A stretch of DNA of 32,770 bases from NCBI RefSeq assembly GCF_001050015.1, contig NZ_CVTB01000273.1, forward strand, positions 1 to 32,770, given 5' to 3'. The notes beneath the pieces are model-generated. The model did no database searches and had not been told where the DNA came from. It worked only from the letters and a program-made list of their open reading frames with translations. The position numbers were made by a program, and so were the translations under genes. Source of the DNA: Mycolicibacterium malmesburyense. GTDB taxonomy: Bacteria; Actinomycetota; Actinomycetes; Mycobacteriales; Mycobacteriaceae. The stretch's first letter is position 1; the number at the start of each line of letters is the position of its first letter. This document shows positions 1-8,692 of this stretch, one piece after another.

Positions 1-417
1 CACCGTCTCCGGAGGCGGTGTGGTGGTGGTGATCTCGTCCTGTACCGGGGGCGCAACGGTCGTGGTCGAGGTCTCGGGCGTCGCGAGGTTGTCGGTGTCG
101 GTGCGGGTCACCAGCACCGAGACCGACGCCACCAACGCGATGGCCGCGATGATCGCCGCCACCCCGACGACCCACGGCCACCGCGGTGGCGCGGGCTGGT
201 CGACGGGTTCGGCCTGCTCGTAGTTGTCGTAGTCGTACAGCGACGAGTCCGCGGGCACATACGGGCCCGCGGTGAAGTGTTCGGACTCGGGCGCCGAGTA
301 CGCACGCGAGTGGAGGTCGGTCTCGCCGGTGTCCGGCGCGGGCTGGTCACCGGCGATTTGATCCGGATCCTGACTCGGCTCCCGACCCTCGTCATCAGGG
401 GGATTCGGCCCGCTCAT
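1..417 (-). CDS. mmpS3: MmpS3 family membrane protein, N-terminal part (cut by window edge)
   Basis: The first 139 codons of an MmpS-family protein read leftward from ATG at 417 and run off the window at base 1. Residues 1-80 are a Pro/Asp/Glu-rich cytoplasmic segment containing [11 protein letters not shown] and GPYVPAD, which I recognise from M. tuberculosis MmpS3 (Rv2198c). One membrane helix follows (about 82-104), then a Thr/Pro-rich external stretch. The beta-sandwich domain expected at the C terminus lies outside the window. A ribosome site GAGAAGGA lies about 9 nt before the ATG. It is downstream of ctaC and ctaF on the same strand, as in M. tuberculosis, but a 198-nt gap with possible hairpins separates it from ctaF. 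MmpS proteins usually assist MmpL exporters; MmpS3 has no adjacent MmpL partner here. Confidence 0.9.
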   Translation of the reverse strand, partial: MSGPNPPDDEGREPSQDPDQIAGDQPAPDTGETDLHSRAYSAPESEHFTAGPYVPADSSLYDYDNYEQAEPVDQPAPPRWPWVVGVAAIIAAIALVASVSVLVTRTDTDNLATPETSTTTVAPPVQDEITTTTPPPETV

Positions 418-518
418 CTACGCCTATCCTTCTCGACTACTTCACCGGCGCAACACGCCACGCGGTCCGATTGCCGGCGCGGCTGACGGTGCTTCGGCAA
501 CATTACCCAACCGCATCA

Positions 519-536
519 CCGGGGGTGATCCCCCGG
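519..536. other. GC-rich hairpin in the ctaF-mmpS3 gap
   Basis: CCGGGGG, a 4-base loop TGAT, then CCCCCGG: a perfect 7-bp stem inside the 198-nt gap between ctaF and mmpS3. A second dyad, GACCGGC (589-595) with GCCGGTC (611-617), overlaps the ctaF stop codon. There is no T tract. They could attenuate read-through into mmpS3 or be simple RNA structure; I see nothing else in this gap. Confidence 0.4.
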
Positions 537-615
537 CACGGTTGCCGGGTGAAGTGGTGGCCCGATTGTGACCTTGGGCCGCGACACCGACCGGCAAAGT
601 GGTCGAATCGGCCGG

Positions 616-1035
616 TCAGTGCTTCTCGGGGCTGGTGTAGTACTCGAACGTCAGGGCCGAAACCGTCGTGACCACGAAGCAGCCGCCGGCCACGATGAGC
701 CACGGCAGCCAGAGCGCCACACCGACGGCGGCGATGGAGACCGACAGCGCGATGAAGATCGGCCACCAGCTGTGCGGGCTGAAGAAGCCCAGCTCGCCGG
801 CGCCGTCGCTGATCTCGGCGTCCTCGTAGTCCTCGGGCCGGGTGTCCAGGCGCCGCGCCACGAACCGGAAGAATGTGCCGATGATCAGGGTCAGGCCGGC
901 GGTGAGCACCAGAGCGGTGGTACCCGCCCACTCGATGCCCCCGTACTGGAACATCGCCGTCAGCACCGCGTAGACGACCGCGGCGAGGATGAAGAAGGCG
1001 GTGAGGAACTCGAACAACCGGGCTTCGATATGCAT
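616..1035 (-). CDS. ctaF: Cytochrome c oxidase subunit IV, actinobacterial type
   Basis: This 139-residue integral membrane protein is the fourth subunit of the actinobacterial aa3-type cytochrome c oxidase, which works with the bcc complex in a supercomplex in the plasma membrane (M. tuberculosis Rv2199c). The sequence shows four hydrophobic helices in two pairs: about residues 8-30, 39-58, 93-108 and 110-128. A short charged loop between the pairs contains [18 protein letters not shown]. The N terminus [10 protein letters not shown] is typical of the family. It starts 9 nt after the ctaC stop, so the two genes are almost certainly co-transcribed. The catalytic subunit I (ctaD) and subunit III are not in the window, as expected for mycobacteria, where they lie elsewhere. 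Length and helix pattern match the family. Confidence 0.93.
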   Translation of the reverse strand: MHIEARLFEFLTAFFILAAVVYAVLTAMFQYGGIEWAGTTALVLTAGLTLIIGTFFRFVARRLDTRPEDYEDAEISDGAGELGFFSPHSWWPIFIALSVSIAAVGVALWLPWLIVAGGCFVVTTVSALTFEYYTSPEKH

Positions 1036-1044
1036 GTGGTGTCC

Positions 1045-2112
1045 CTACTTGGTGGCCGACGTGAGCTGAGGCGCCTGCTCACCGCGGCGGGTGTCGAACG
1101 GCTTCGTGGTGACCGCGGTCGGCGGCTGGTTGATCGCCTCCAGCGCTTCGGCGTTGGTCTTGCCGTCGATGCGCTGTTGCAGATACGCCTTGAAGTCGTT
1201 GGGCTCCACCACACGCAGCTCGAAGTTCATCATCGCGTGGTAGGTGCCGCACATCTCGGTGCAGCGCCCGACGAACGCGCCGGTCTGGGTGATCTCGCTG
1301 ATCTGGAACGTGTTGTCCGAGTTGTTGGCCTCCGGGTCCGGCAAGACGTCGCGCTTGAACAGGAACTCCGGCACCCAGAATCCGTGAATGACGTCGGCCG
1401 AGGCGATCCGGAACTCGATGCGCTTACCGGACGGCACCACCAGCACCGGAATCTCGGAGGACGAGCCGAGCGTCTCCACCTTGTCGAACGCCAGGTACGA
1501 GCGGTCCTGCGGGTGCTTGCCGGCGATCACGCCGAATTCGCTGGCGTGCGAACCTTCCTCACCGCCGTGCTCGCCCTCGAGTCCCTCGGGGCCCGACGCC
1601 ACCGCGGCCGCCCGCTCGGGGTCGGCGCCGTCGTAAGTGAAGGTGCCGTCGGTGAAGTCCACCTTGTTGTAGCCGAACTTCCAGTTCCACTGGAACGCGG
1701 TGACGTCGACGACGACCTCGGGATTGGGCTCCTCTTGCAGCATCCTCTCCTGCACCACCACGGTGAAGTAGAAGAGCACCGAGATGATCAGGAACGGGAT
1801 GACCGTCAGCACCAGTTCCAGCGGCATGTTGTAGCCGAACTGGCGCGGCAACTCGGTGTCGGTCTTCTTGGCACGGTGGAACGCCGAGGTCCAGAAGATC
1901 AGACCCCACACGATCGCGCCCACGACGAGCGAGGCGATGACCGAACCGATCCACAGTTCGCGGTTGACGTGCGCTTCAGGCGTGATGCCCTTCGGCCATC
2001 CCAGGCCCAGCACCTCCGACCAGCTGCAGCCGCTGAGCAGCAACGCTGTAGCACCCAGGACGACTGCCAGCGACGCGGTCCGCGCCACCGCCTTCAGCCC
2101 GCGAGGTGTCAC
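1045..2112 (-). CDS. ctaC: Cytochrome c oxidase subunit II (CuA protein, lipoprotein)
   Basis: Subunit II of the aa3 oxidase accepts electrons from the bcc complex at its binuclear CuA centre outside the membrane. The 355-residue product has a signal sequence ending in the lipobox LLSGC, with Cys29 as the predicted lipidation site. Two helices follow at about 53-76 and 98-121, then the cupredoxin domain. The CuA ligands are visible: His243 in [10 protein letters not shown] and [12 protein letters not shown] with Cys284, Glu286, Cys288, His292 and Met295. The start is GTG with a strong GGAGG about 7 nt upstream. An insertion at about 170-203 is unusually rich in Gly, Glu and His. It leads the ctaC-ctaF(-mmpS3) operon and is transcribed divergently from asnB. 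Confidence 0.97.
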   Translation of the reverse strand: MTPRGLKAVARTASLAVVLGATALLLSGCSWSEVLGLGWPKGITPEAHVNRELWIGSVIASLVVGAIVWGLIFWTSAFHRAKKTDTELPRQFGYNMPLELVLTVIPFLIISVLFYFTVVVQERMLQEEPNPEVVVDVTAFQWNWKFGYNKVDFTDGTFTYDGADPERAAAVASGPEGLEGEHGGEEGSHASEFGVIAGKHPQDRSYLAFDKVETLGSSSEIPVLVVPSGKRIEFRIASADVIHGFWVPEFLFKRDVLPDPEANNSDNTFQISEITQTGAFVGRCTEMCGTYHAMMNFELRVVEPNDFKAYLQQRIDGKTNAEALEAINQPPTAVTTKPFDTRRGEQAPQLTSATK

Positions 2113-2141
2113 GTTGGAGCCTCCTAGAAGTCAGTGACGCG

Positions 2142-2158
2142 CGACCGCGGTGCGGTCG
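2142..2158. other. Stem-loop in the ctaC 5' leader, T-tailed on the opposite strand
   Basis: CGACCGC, a 3-base loop, then GCGGTCG form a perfect 7-bp stem, followed on the + strand by TTTT. On the - strand it falls in the probable ctaC leader. No + strand gene ends here, so if it is a terminator it would stop antisense transcription; it may equally be a leader structure. Confidence 0.4.
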
Positions 2159-2171
2159 TTTTCTGGAGCGA

Positions 2172-2187
2172 ATACTACGCAGCGTAG
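2172..2187 (-). promoter_or_regulatory. Candidate ctaC -10 region with overlapping 13-bp palindrome
   Basis: On the - strand the hexamer TAGTAT (2177-2172) fits the mycobacterial -10 pattern TANNNT, with TACGCT (2186-2181) just upstream as an alternative. Both overlap a perfect palindrome, CTACGC-A-GCGTAG at 2175-2187. That would place the ctaC transcript start roughly 50 nt upstream of the GTG and fits a leadered mRNA using the GGAGG site. I see no convincing -35. The palindrome could be an operator. Confidence 0.4.
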
Positions 2188-2228
2188 ACCACGCCCGGGT
2201 GGAGGTCTCAACACACCTCGCCATTAGG

Positions 2229-2234
2229 CATACT
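2229..2234 (+). promoter_or_regulatory. Candidate -10 for a leaderless asnB transcript
   Basis: CATACT, one base from the consensus TATACT, ends 6 nt before the GTG at 2241. There is no ribosome site upstream. Spacing suits transcription starting at the start codon itself. Confidence 0.5.
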
Positions 2235-2240
2235 GGCGCC

Positions 2241-4184
2241 GTGTGCGGACTGCTGGCCCTGTTGCGTGACCCGTCCGCTGACGTCTCCCCCGCGCTGATC
2301 GACGCGGTGTCCGGTGCGTCGCATCTGATGCGTCACCGGGGCCCCGACGAGCCCGGGACCTGGTCCGATGACCGCGTCGTGCTGGGGTTCAACCGGCTGT
2401 CCATCATCGACATCGCGCACAGCCACCAGCCGCTGCGCTGGGGGCCGCCGGATTCGCCGGACCGCTACGTGCTGGTGTTCAACGGCGAGATCTACAACTA
2501 CCTCGAACTGCGCGAGGAACTGACGGCCACCCACGGCGTGGTGTTCAACACAGACGGTGACGGCGAGACGATCATCGCGGCCTTTCACCATTGGGGCACC
2601 GATGCGCTGACCCGGCTGCGCGGCATGTTCGCGTTCGCGTTGTGGGACACCGTCGGCGGCGAGCTGTTCTGCGCCCGCGACCCGTTCGGCATCAAACCCC
2701 TCTACCTGGCCGCCGGGCCGGGCGGCACGGCGGTGGGCAGCGAGAAGAAGTGCCTCCTCGAACTGGCCGACGAACTCGGCCTCGACCTGGGCATCGACCA
2801 GCGCGCGGTCCAGCACTACACCGTGCTGCAGTACGTGCCCGAACCCGAGACCCTGCACATCGGCATCCGGCGGCTGGAGTCGGGCAGTTACGTTCGCATC
2901 CGTGCGGGCGCCGAGCCCGAGGTGACGCGCTACTTCCATCCCCGGTTCGCGGCCGAGCCCTTTCCCAGCCCTTCGGGCCCCGGCAAGGAGCAGGAGCGCT
3001 ACGACGAGATCACCGCCGTGCTCGAGGATTCGGTGGCCAAGCACATGCGCGCCGACGTGACCGTTGGCGCGTTCCTCTCCGGGGGCATCGACTCGACGGC
3101 GATCGCCGCGCTGGCGATGCGACACAATCCGCGGCTGATCACGTTCACCACCGGCTTCGAGCGCGAGGGCTTCTCCGAGGTCGACGTCGCGGTCGCCTCG
3201 GCCGAGGCGATCGGGGCCAGGCATGTGGCCAAGGTCGTCAGCCAGGCCGAATTCGTCGCCGCGCTGCCCGAGATCGTCTGGTATCTCGACGAACCCGTCG
3301 CCGACCCTGCGCTGGTGCCGTTGTTCTTCATCGCCCGCGAGGCGCGAAAGCACGTCAAGGTGGTGCTCTCCGGCGAGGGCGCCGACGAGTTGTTCGGCGG
3401 CTACACCATCTACCGGGAACCGTTGTCGCTCAAGCCGTTCGAATATCTGCCGCGCCCCTTGCGCCGGTCGCTGGGTAAGGCGTCGCGACCCCTGCCCGAG
3501 GGCATGCGGGGCAAGAGCCTGCTGCACCGCGGGTCGCTCACGCTCGAGGAGCGTTACTACGGCAACGCGCGCAGCTTCTCCGACGAGCAACTGCGCGCGG
3601 TGCTCCCCGGCTTCCGCCAGGAGTGGACGCACACCGACGTGACGGCCCCGGTGTACGCCGCGTCGCAGGGCTGGGACCCGGTCGCGCGGATGCAGCACAT
3701 CGACCTGTTCACCTGGCTGCGCGGCGACATCCTGGTCAAGGCCGACAAGATGACCATGGCGAACTCGCTGGAACTGCGGGTGCCCTTCCTCGACCCCGAG
3801 GTGTTCGCCGTCGCGTCCCGGCTGCCCTACGAGCAGAAGATCACAAGGGCCACAACGAAATTCGCGCTACGACGGGCGCTGGAACCCATCGTTCCCGAGC
3901 ATGTGCTGAACCGGCCCAAGCTGGGGTTCCCGGTACCGATCCGGCATTGGCTGCGCGCCGGGGAGCTGCTGGACTGGGCACACTCGATGGTGAACACGTC
4001 GCAGGCCGGCGACCTGGTCGACCTCGCGGCCGTGCGCGCCATGCTCGACGAACACCGCGACGGCGCGACCGATCACAGCCGCCGGTTGTGGACCGTGCTG
4101 ATCTTCATGCTGTGGCACGCGATCTTCGTCGAGCGCAGCATCACCCCGCAGATCGGCGAGCCGACCTACCCGGTGCAGCTGTAG
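2241..4184 (+). CDS. asnB: Asparagine synthetase, glutamine-hydrolysing
   Basis: AsnB makes asparagine from aspartate, ATP and glutamine in the cytoplasm (M. tuberculosis Rv2201). I chose GTG at 2241 (647 residues) because it places Cys2 directly after the initiator, giving the N-terminal nucleophile of class II glutaminase domains (VCGLLALL); the open frame extends 45 codons further upstream but would bury that cysteine. RHRGPDEPGTW and NGEIYNYLELR are in the glutaminase half. The synthetase half carries the pyrophosphate loop SGGIDST at 280-286, followed by SGEGADELFGGY and the conserved RVPFLDPEV. No ribosome site precedes the GTG; a -10-like hexamer 6 nt upstream suggests leaderless mRNA. 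Its stop codon directly abuts that of the convergent adoK. Confidence 0.96.
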   Translation: MCGLLALLRDPSADVSPALIDAVSGASHLMRHRGPDEPGTWSDDRVVLGFNRLSIIDIAHSHQPLRWGPPDSPDRYVLVFNGEIYNYLELREELTATHGVVFNTDGDGETIIAAFHHWGTDALTRLRGMFAFALWDTVGGELFCARDPFGIKPLYLAAGPGGTAVGSEKKCLLELADELGLDLGIDQRAVQHYTVLQYVPEPETLHIGIRRLESGSYVRIRAGAEPEVTRYFHPRFAAEPFPSPSGPGKEQERYDEITAVLEDSVAKHMRADVTVGAFLSGGIDSTAIAALAMRHNPRLITFTTGFEREGFSEVDVAVASAEAIGARHVAKVVSQAEFVAALPEIVWYLDEPVADPALVPLFFIAREARKHVKVVLSGEGADELFGGYTIYREPLSLKPFEYLPRPLRRSLGKASRPLPEGMRGKSLLHRGSLTLEERYYGNARSFSDEQLRAVLPGFRQEWTHTDVTAPVYAASQGWDPVARMQHIDLFTWLRGDILVKADKMTMANSLELRVPFLDPEVFAVASRLPYEQKITRATTKFALRRALEPIVPEHVLNRPKLGFPVPIRHWLRAGELLDWAHSMVNTSQAGDLVDLAAVRAMLDEHRDGATDHSRRLWTVLIFMLWHAIFVERSITPQIGEPTYPVQL

Positions 4185-5162
<978 letters not shown>

Positions 5163-5194
5163 TTACACCCTTCATTTGTTAAGTCGCCTAGGTA

Positions 5195-5200
5195 ATTCTA
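5195..5200 (-). promoter_or_regulatory. Candidate adoK -10 box
   Basis: TAGAAT on the - strand (bases 5200 to 5195) is the best -10 match in an unusually AT-rich stretch between adoK and the divergent gene at 5280. It implies a leader of about 30 nt with a GAAGGG ribosome site. A recognisable -35 is lacking. Confidence 0.45.
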
Positions 5201-5206
5201 GTGCGC

Positions 5207-5212
5207 TAACCT
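5207..5212 (+). promoter_or_regulatory. Candidate -10 box for the gene at 5280
   Basis: TAACCT fits TANNNT and would start a transcript near 5219, leaving a leader of about 60 nt with the GGGGGAG ribosome site. The same hexamer precedes the gene at 6421. Confidence 0.35.
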
Positions 5213-5279
5213 GCCTACAAAAGTCCGCCAGCCACTGTAGACAGGCACATTCCTACGCACATCCCGGGGGAGCAAATCT

Positions 5280-5909
5280 ATGACCGGTCCGTACCCGCCC
5301 GAATACGGCGCTGGACCGACCGGCCCGCAAATGTATCCGCAATCACTTCCGTATCCGGAGAACGTGCCGTCGGCCTATCCGGGCATGTTGCCGCCGCCGG
5401 TGCCGTACCGGAAGAAGAAGCGGTGGCCGATCGTGCTGGGAACGGTGGTGACGCTGGCGGTGGTGGCCGCGGTCGTCGCCGCGCTGGTCATGGCGGGCGG
5501 GGACGATGAGACCCCTGGCTCGAACGCGCTGTCCGAGTCGTCGGCCAGGGCCGCCATCCAGGACTACCTGGACGCGCTGACCAACGGCGACGACGAGACC
5601 GTCGCGCGCCACACCCTGTGCGGGCTGTTCGATTCGGTGAAGGAGAAGCGCTCGGACCTGGCGCTGGCGCGGTTGTCCGGAGACGCGTTCCGCAAGCAGT
5701 ACCGGCAGGCCGAGGTCACGTCGATCGACAAAATCGTGCAGCCGTCCCCGCATCAGGCGCAGGTGCTGTTCACGATGCGGGTGACGCCGGCCGGATCGCG
5801 GCGCAACCAGAGCGAGACCCGCGAACAGCAGGCCGTTGCTCAGCTGTTGGCGCAGGACAACGAGATCCTGGTGTGTTCCTACCTGCCGCGCACGTCGGGG
5901 CAGTACTGA
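5280..5909 (+). CDS. Single-pass membrane protein, Rv2203-like
   Basis: This 209-residue protein of unknown function corresponds by position and layout to M. tuberculosis Rv2203. It has a Pro/Tyr/Gly-rich cytoplasmic N terminus (1-43), a basic patch RKKKR just before one membrane helix (about 50-72), and an external domain of about 135 residues. The external part begins with an alanine-rich helix and DYLDALTNGDDETV, a pattern seen in mycobacterial DUF4878-like or Rv0361-like lumen domains. Two cysteines outside the membrane (Cys114 and Cys199) could form a disulfide. GGGGGAG lies 6-7 nt upstream of the ATG. It is divergent from adoK and convergent with the Fe-S carrier gene. No function can be assigned from sequence. 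Confidence 0.88.
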   Translation: MTGPYPPEYGAGPTGPQMYPQSLPYPENVPSAYPGMLPPPVPYRKKKRWPIVLGTVVTLAVVAAVVAALVMAGGDDETPGSNALSESSARAAIQDYLDALTNGDDETVARHTLCGLFDSVKEKRSDLALARLSGDAFRKQYRQAEVTSIDKIVQPSPHQAQVLFTMRVTPAGSRRNQSETREQQAVAQLLAQDNEILVCSYLPRTSGQY

Positions 5910-5926
5910 GCGGCTGCCAGGCTCAG
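5906..5926. terminator. Small hairpin across two convergent stop codons
   Basis: CTGAGC (5906-5911) pairs with GCTCAG (5921-5926) across a 9-nt loop. The stem contains the stop codons of both the gene at 5280 and the convergent Fe-S carrier gene. It could serve as a weak bidirectional terminator; no T tract is present. Confidence 0.35.
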
Positions 5927-6297
5927 TTGAACGAGTCGCCGCAGGCGCACGAACCCGTGGCGTTGGGGTTGTCGATGGTGAAACCCTGCTTCTCGATCGT
6001 GTCGACGAAGTCGATGGTCGCGCCCTGCACATACGGCGCGCTCATCCGGTCCACCGTCAGGTTCACGCCGCCGAACTCGGCGGTCAGGTCGCCGTCGAGC
6101 GACCGGTCGTCGAAAAACAGGTTGTAGCGCAGTCCAGCGCACCCGCCCGGCTGCACGGCGATGCGTAGCGCGAGGTCGTCGCGGCCCTCCTGGTCCAACA
6201 ACGCCTTGGCCTTCGCGGCAGCAGCGTCGCTCAGGATCACACCGTGGGTGGCGGTCGCCGTCCCGGGGGTTCCTGCCGACTCTTCGTGAACTGTCAT
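5923..6297 (-). CDS. A-type iron-sulfur cluster carrier (ErpA/HesB/IscA family)
   Basis: The 124-residue protein belongs to the A-type carriers that hand Fe-S clusters to apo-enzymes (M. tuberculosis Rv2204c). The three ligand cysteines are present at the family spacing: Cys53 in QPGGCAGLRY and the pair Cys117 and Cys119 in GSCACGDSFN at the C terminus. The start at ATG 6297 is supported by AGGAGAC 4 nt upstream; the open frame continues far upstream out of the conserved region and should not be used. Likely clients include LipA (further right in this window). It is divergent from the gene at 6421. In M. tuberculosis a glycerate kinase homolog (Rv2205c) sits next to it; none is found here. 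Confidence 0.94.
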   Translation of the reverse strand: MTVHEESAGTPGTATATHGVILSDAAAAKAKALLDQEGRDDLALRIAVQPGGCAGLRYNLFFDDRSLDGDLTAEFGGVNLTVDRMSAPYVQGATIDFVDTIEKQGFTIDNPNATGSCACGDSFN

Positions 6298-6407
6298 TAC
6301 GTCTCCTGTAGGCCTCATTGTCGTGGCGCGTACGGAATCAACGGTACCTCCTTCGGGCGCTATTCCCGAGTTTGTCCCCAGGCCGCCGGCGTCCGTCGGC
6401 GCGGAAG

Positions 6408-6413
6408 TAACCT
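6408..6413 (+). promoter_or_regulatory. Candidate -10 for a leaderless transcript at 6421
   Basis: TAACCT fits TANNNT and ends 7 nt before the GTG at 6421. No ribosome site lies between. Confidence 0.55.
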
Positions 6414-6420
6414 GGCAGGC

Positions 6421-7107
6421 GTGAACCTGCTGGGCCGCAAGAAAGACGCCAAACCGACCGCCGACGCATCGAGCGAAGATGTGGCGGAGAACACCGCCGA
6501 GGCGGACGCGCAGACCGCTCGGCCCGGCGGCACCACCCCGCCGAAGGGCAGGCCGACCCCTAAGCGCACCGAGGCGGCCCGCAGGCGCGGACCGGTGGCA
6601 CCGGCCCCGATGACCGCGGCCGAGGCGCGTCGGCGCCGCAAAGAGATGCGGAACAAGATGACCCGCGAGGAGCGCCGCGAGGAGAAGGCGGCGCGTCGCG
6701 AGCAGATGAACGAACGCCGCGAACGCATGATGGCCGGTGAAGAGGCCTACCTGCTCCCCCGCGACAAGGGACCCGTGCGCCGCTACGTCCGCGACCTGGT
6801 GGACGCCCGGCGCAACGTGCTCGGGCTGTTCATGCCCTCGGCGCTCGGCCTGATCTTCGTGATGCTCGCGGTGCCCTCGATCCAGGTTCAGCGCCTGATC
6901 TCCCCCTTGATGCTCGTGCTCGTGCTGATCATGGTGATCGATGGATTCATCCTCGGGCGCAGGGTCAACAAGCTGGTCGACGAGAAGTTCCCGGACAACA
7001 CCGAGGGCGGTTGGAAGCTCGGCTTCTACGCGGCCAGCCGTGCCTCGCAGCTGCGTCGCATGCGCGCGCCGCGTCCGCAGGTGAACCGCGGCGACAAGGT
7101 CACCTGA
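6421..7107 (+). CDS. DUF3043-type membrane protein, Rv2206-like
   Basis: A 228-residue protein of unknown function, orthologous by sequence and position to M. tuberculosis Rv2206. The first 110 residues are cytoplasmic and highly charged: KGRPTPKR is a family hallmark, followed by an Arg/Glu-rich helix about 68-104 that may form a coiled coil. The segment AGEEAYLLPRDKGPVRRYVRD (about 105-125) precedes two membrane helices, 133-151 and 159-178, and a basic C-terminal tail. I chose GTG at 6421 because homology begins there (VNLLGRKK) and a TANNNT box sits 7 nt before it. The frame is open 59 codons upstream, into the promoter of the divergent Fe-S carrier gene. It is followed after 5 nt by cobU. 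Confidence 0.9.
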   Translation: MNLLGRKKDAKPTADASSEDVAENTAEADAQTARPGGTTPPKGRPTPKRTEAARRRGPVAPAPMTAAEARRRRKEMRNKMTREERREEKAARREQMNERRERMMAGEEAYLLPRDKGPVRRYVRDLVDARRNVLGLFMPSALGLIFVMLAVPSIQVQRLISPLMLVLVLIMVIDGFILGRRVNKLVDEKFPDNTEGGWKLGFYAASRASQLRRMRAPRPQVNRGDKVT

Positions 7108-7112
7108 GCCCG

Positions 7113-7643
7113 GTGCGCACCCTGGTGCTCGGCGGCATCCGGTCGGGTAAGTCGCAGTGGGCCGAGGCCGCGCTCGCTGCCGAGTCGGCCGACGCGCACT
7201 CGATGCGCTATCTCGCGACCGGACCGTCGCCCTCCGGCGATCCTGAGTGGGCGGCCCGGGTGGCCGCGCACCGCCGGCGCCGCCAGGATCGGTGGTCAAC
7301 CGTCGAAACCACCGACGTCGCAACGCAATTGCGCGCCCAACCGATCCCGACCCTGGTCGACGACATCGGCGCGTGGCTGACCGCGGCGATGGACCGGACG
7401 GGCGCGTGGGATACCGGCTCGGTCGCCGCCGACATCGACGACCTGCTCGACGCGGTCGGTGGATTTCCCGCACCGCTGGCGGTCGTCAGCCCCGAGGTCG
7501 GCCTGACCGTCGTGCCCGCGACGGATGCCGGGCGCCGCTTCGCCGACGAGCTGGGAGCGCTCAACCAGCGGCTCGCGGCGGCCTGCGACCGCGTGGTGCT
7601 CGTCATCGCCGGGCAACCGGTCGCGGTCAAGGACCCGGCGTGA
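7113..7643 (+). CDS. cobU: Adenosylcobinamide kinase / adenosylcobinamide-phosphate guanylyltransferase
   Basis: CobU (CobP) phosphorylates adenosylcobinamide and then adds GMP, activating the corrin ring for attachment of the lower nucleotide loop. The 176-residue protein begins directly with the P-loop GGIRSGKS (residues 7-14), the family's N-terminal signature. Other signs are the HRRRRQDRW segment that carries the guanylylated histidine region, LVDDIGAW, and [14 protein letters not shown] at 7113 was chosen because the family starts just before the P-loop. It follows the previous gene by 5 nt and overlaps cobT by 4 nt (GTGA), so translation is probably coupled. In M. tuberculosis cobU lies elsewhere (Rv0254c), so its place inside a cobU-cobT-cobS operon is a local difference. 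Confidence 0.93.
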   Translation: MRTLVLGGIRSGKSQWAEAALAAESADAHSMRYLATGPSPSGDPEWAARVAAHRRRRQDRWSTVETTDVATQLRAQPIPTLVDDIGAWLTAAMDRTGAWDTGSVAADIDDLLDAVGGFPAPLAVVSPEVGLTVVPATDAGRRFADELGALNQRLAAACDRVVLVIAGQPVAVKDPA

Positions 7644-8689
7644 CGGATTTCCCGCCCGTCCGGCCCCCCGACGCCGAGGCGGCCGCCGCCGCGCGGGCAC
7701 GCCAGGACCTGCTCACCAAACCCCCGGCTTCGCTGGGCAGGCTGGAGGACCTCTCGGTCTGGGTCGCCTCGTGCCAGGGTGCGTGCCCGCCGCACCCGTT
7801 GCAGCGCCCGCGGGTGGTCGTGTTCGCCGGCGACCACGGCGTCGCGAAGGCGGGCGTGTCGGCCTACCCCACCGATGTCACGGCGCAGATGGTCGCCAAC
7901 TTCGACGCGGGCGGCGCCGCGATCAACGCCTTGGCCGAGGCCGCGGGCGCCACCGTGCGCGTCGTCGACATGGCCGTCGACAGCGACGAACCGCACTCAC
8001 CGTCCATCGGCGCGCACAAGGTGCGCCGCGGCAGCGGCAACATCGCGGTCGAGGACGCCTTGGGTCCCGAGGAGGTCACGGCCGCGCTCGAGGCGGGCCG
8101 GCGCATCGCCGACGACGAGGTCGACTCCGGCGCCGACCTGCTGATCGCGGGCGATATGGGCATCGGGAACACCACTCCCGCAACGACTTTGATCGCCGCG
8201 CTCACCGACACCGAGCCGGTGGTGATCGTCGGGCGGGGTACGGGCGTCGACGACGCCGGCTGGGCCCGCAAGACCGCGGCCGTCCGCGACGCGCTGTACC
8301 GGTGTCGGCACAGCCTCGCCGATCCCGTTGCGCTGCTGCGCATCTGCGGCGGAGCCGACATCGCCGCGATCGCCGGTTTCTGCGCCCAGGCGGCGGTCCG
8401 GCGGACGCCGGTGCTGCTGGACGGGCTGGTGGTGACGGCGGCCGCGCTGCTGGCCGATCGCCTCGCGCCCGGCGCACGCCAGTGGTGGCAGGCAGGGCAT
8501 CTGTCGACCGAGCCCGCCCACGAGGTCGCCCTGAACCGGCTGGGGCTCGATCCGATCCTCGACATGGGTATGCGCCTGGGCGAGGGCACCGGGGCCGCCG
8601 TCGCGCTGTCCGTCGTGCGGGCGGCGGTCGCCACGCTGACGTCGATGGCGACGTTCGACGAAGCTGGCGTCACCTCCGAGGGGCGCTAG
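7640..8689 (+). CDS. cobT: Nicotinate-nucleotide-dimethylbenzimidazole phosphoribosyltransferase
   Basis: CobT transfers phosphoribose from nicotinate mononucleotide to the lower-ligand base (dimethylbenzimidazole), giving alpha-ribazole phosphate for cobalamin. The 349-residue protein has the family landmarks: [10 protein letters not shown] near the N terminus, [16 protein letters not shown] at about 60-75, [13 protein letters not shown] in the middle, and RLGEGTGAA with the presumed catalytic Glu315. The GTG start overlaps the cobU stop as GTGA. It is the middle gene of the cobU-cobT-cobS operon; cobS follows after 3 nt. M. tuberculosis counterpart: Rv2207. Confidence 0.96.
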   Translation: MTDFPPVRPPDAEAAAAARARQDLLTKPPASLGRLEDLSVWVASCQGACPPHPLQRPRVVVFAGDHGVAKAGVSAYPTDVTAQMVANFDAGGAAINALAEAAGATVRVVDMAVDSDEPHSPSIGAHKVRRGSGNIAVEDALGPEEVTAALEAGRRIADDEVDSGADLLIAGDMGIGNTTPATTLIAALTDTEPVVIVGRGTGVDDAGWARKTAAVRDALYRCRHSLADPVALLRICGGADIAAIAGFCAQAAVRRTPVLLDGLVVTAAALLADRLAPGARQWWQAGHLSTEPAHEVALNRLGLDPILDMGMRLGEGTGAAVALSVVRAAVATLTSMATFDEAGVTSEGR

Positions 8690-8692
8690 CTC

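Noticed and set aside
568..2127. Long open frame (519 codons) on the + strand opposite ctaF and ctaC
   Set aside because: It is antisense to two clearly conserved genes, has no recognisable domain and shows the Arg/Ala/Gly-rich composition of a GC-driven shadow frame. The same holds for 2208-3698 (-), 7997-9814 (-), 17129-19021 (-), 23178-24584 (-) and 30813-32141 (+).
7040..7120. Cobalamin riboswitch ahead of cobU
   Set aside because: cobU follows the previous gene by 5 nt, leaving no room, and no B12-box sequence was seen upstream of the 6421 gene either.
5923..7473. 516-codon frame on the - strand containing the Fe-S carrier
   Set aside because: Only the last 124 residues are conserved; the upstream part is antisense to the genes at 6421 and 7113. 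ATG 6297 with AGGAGAC is the real start.
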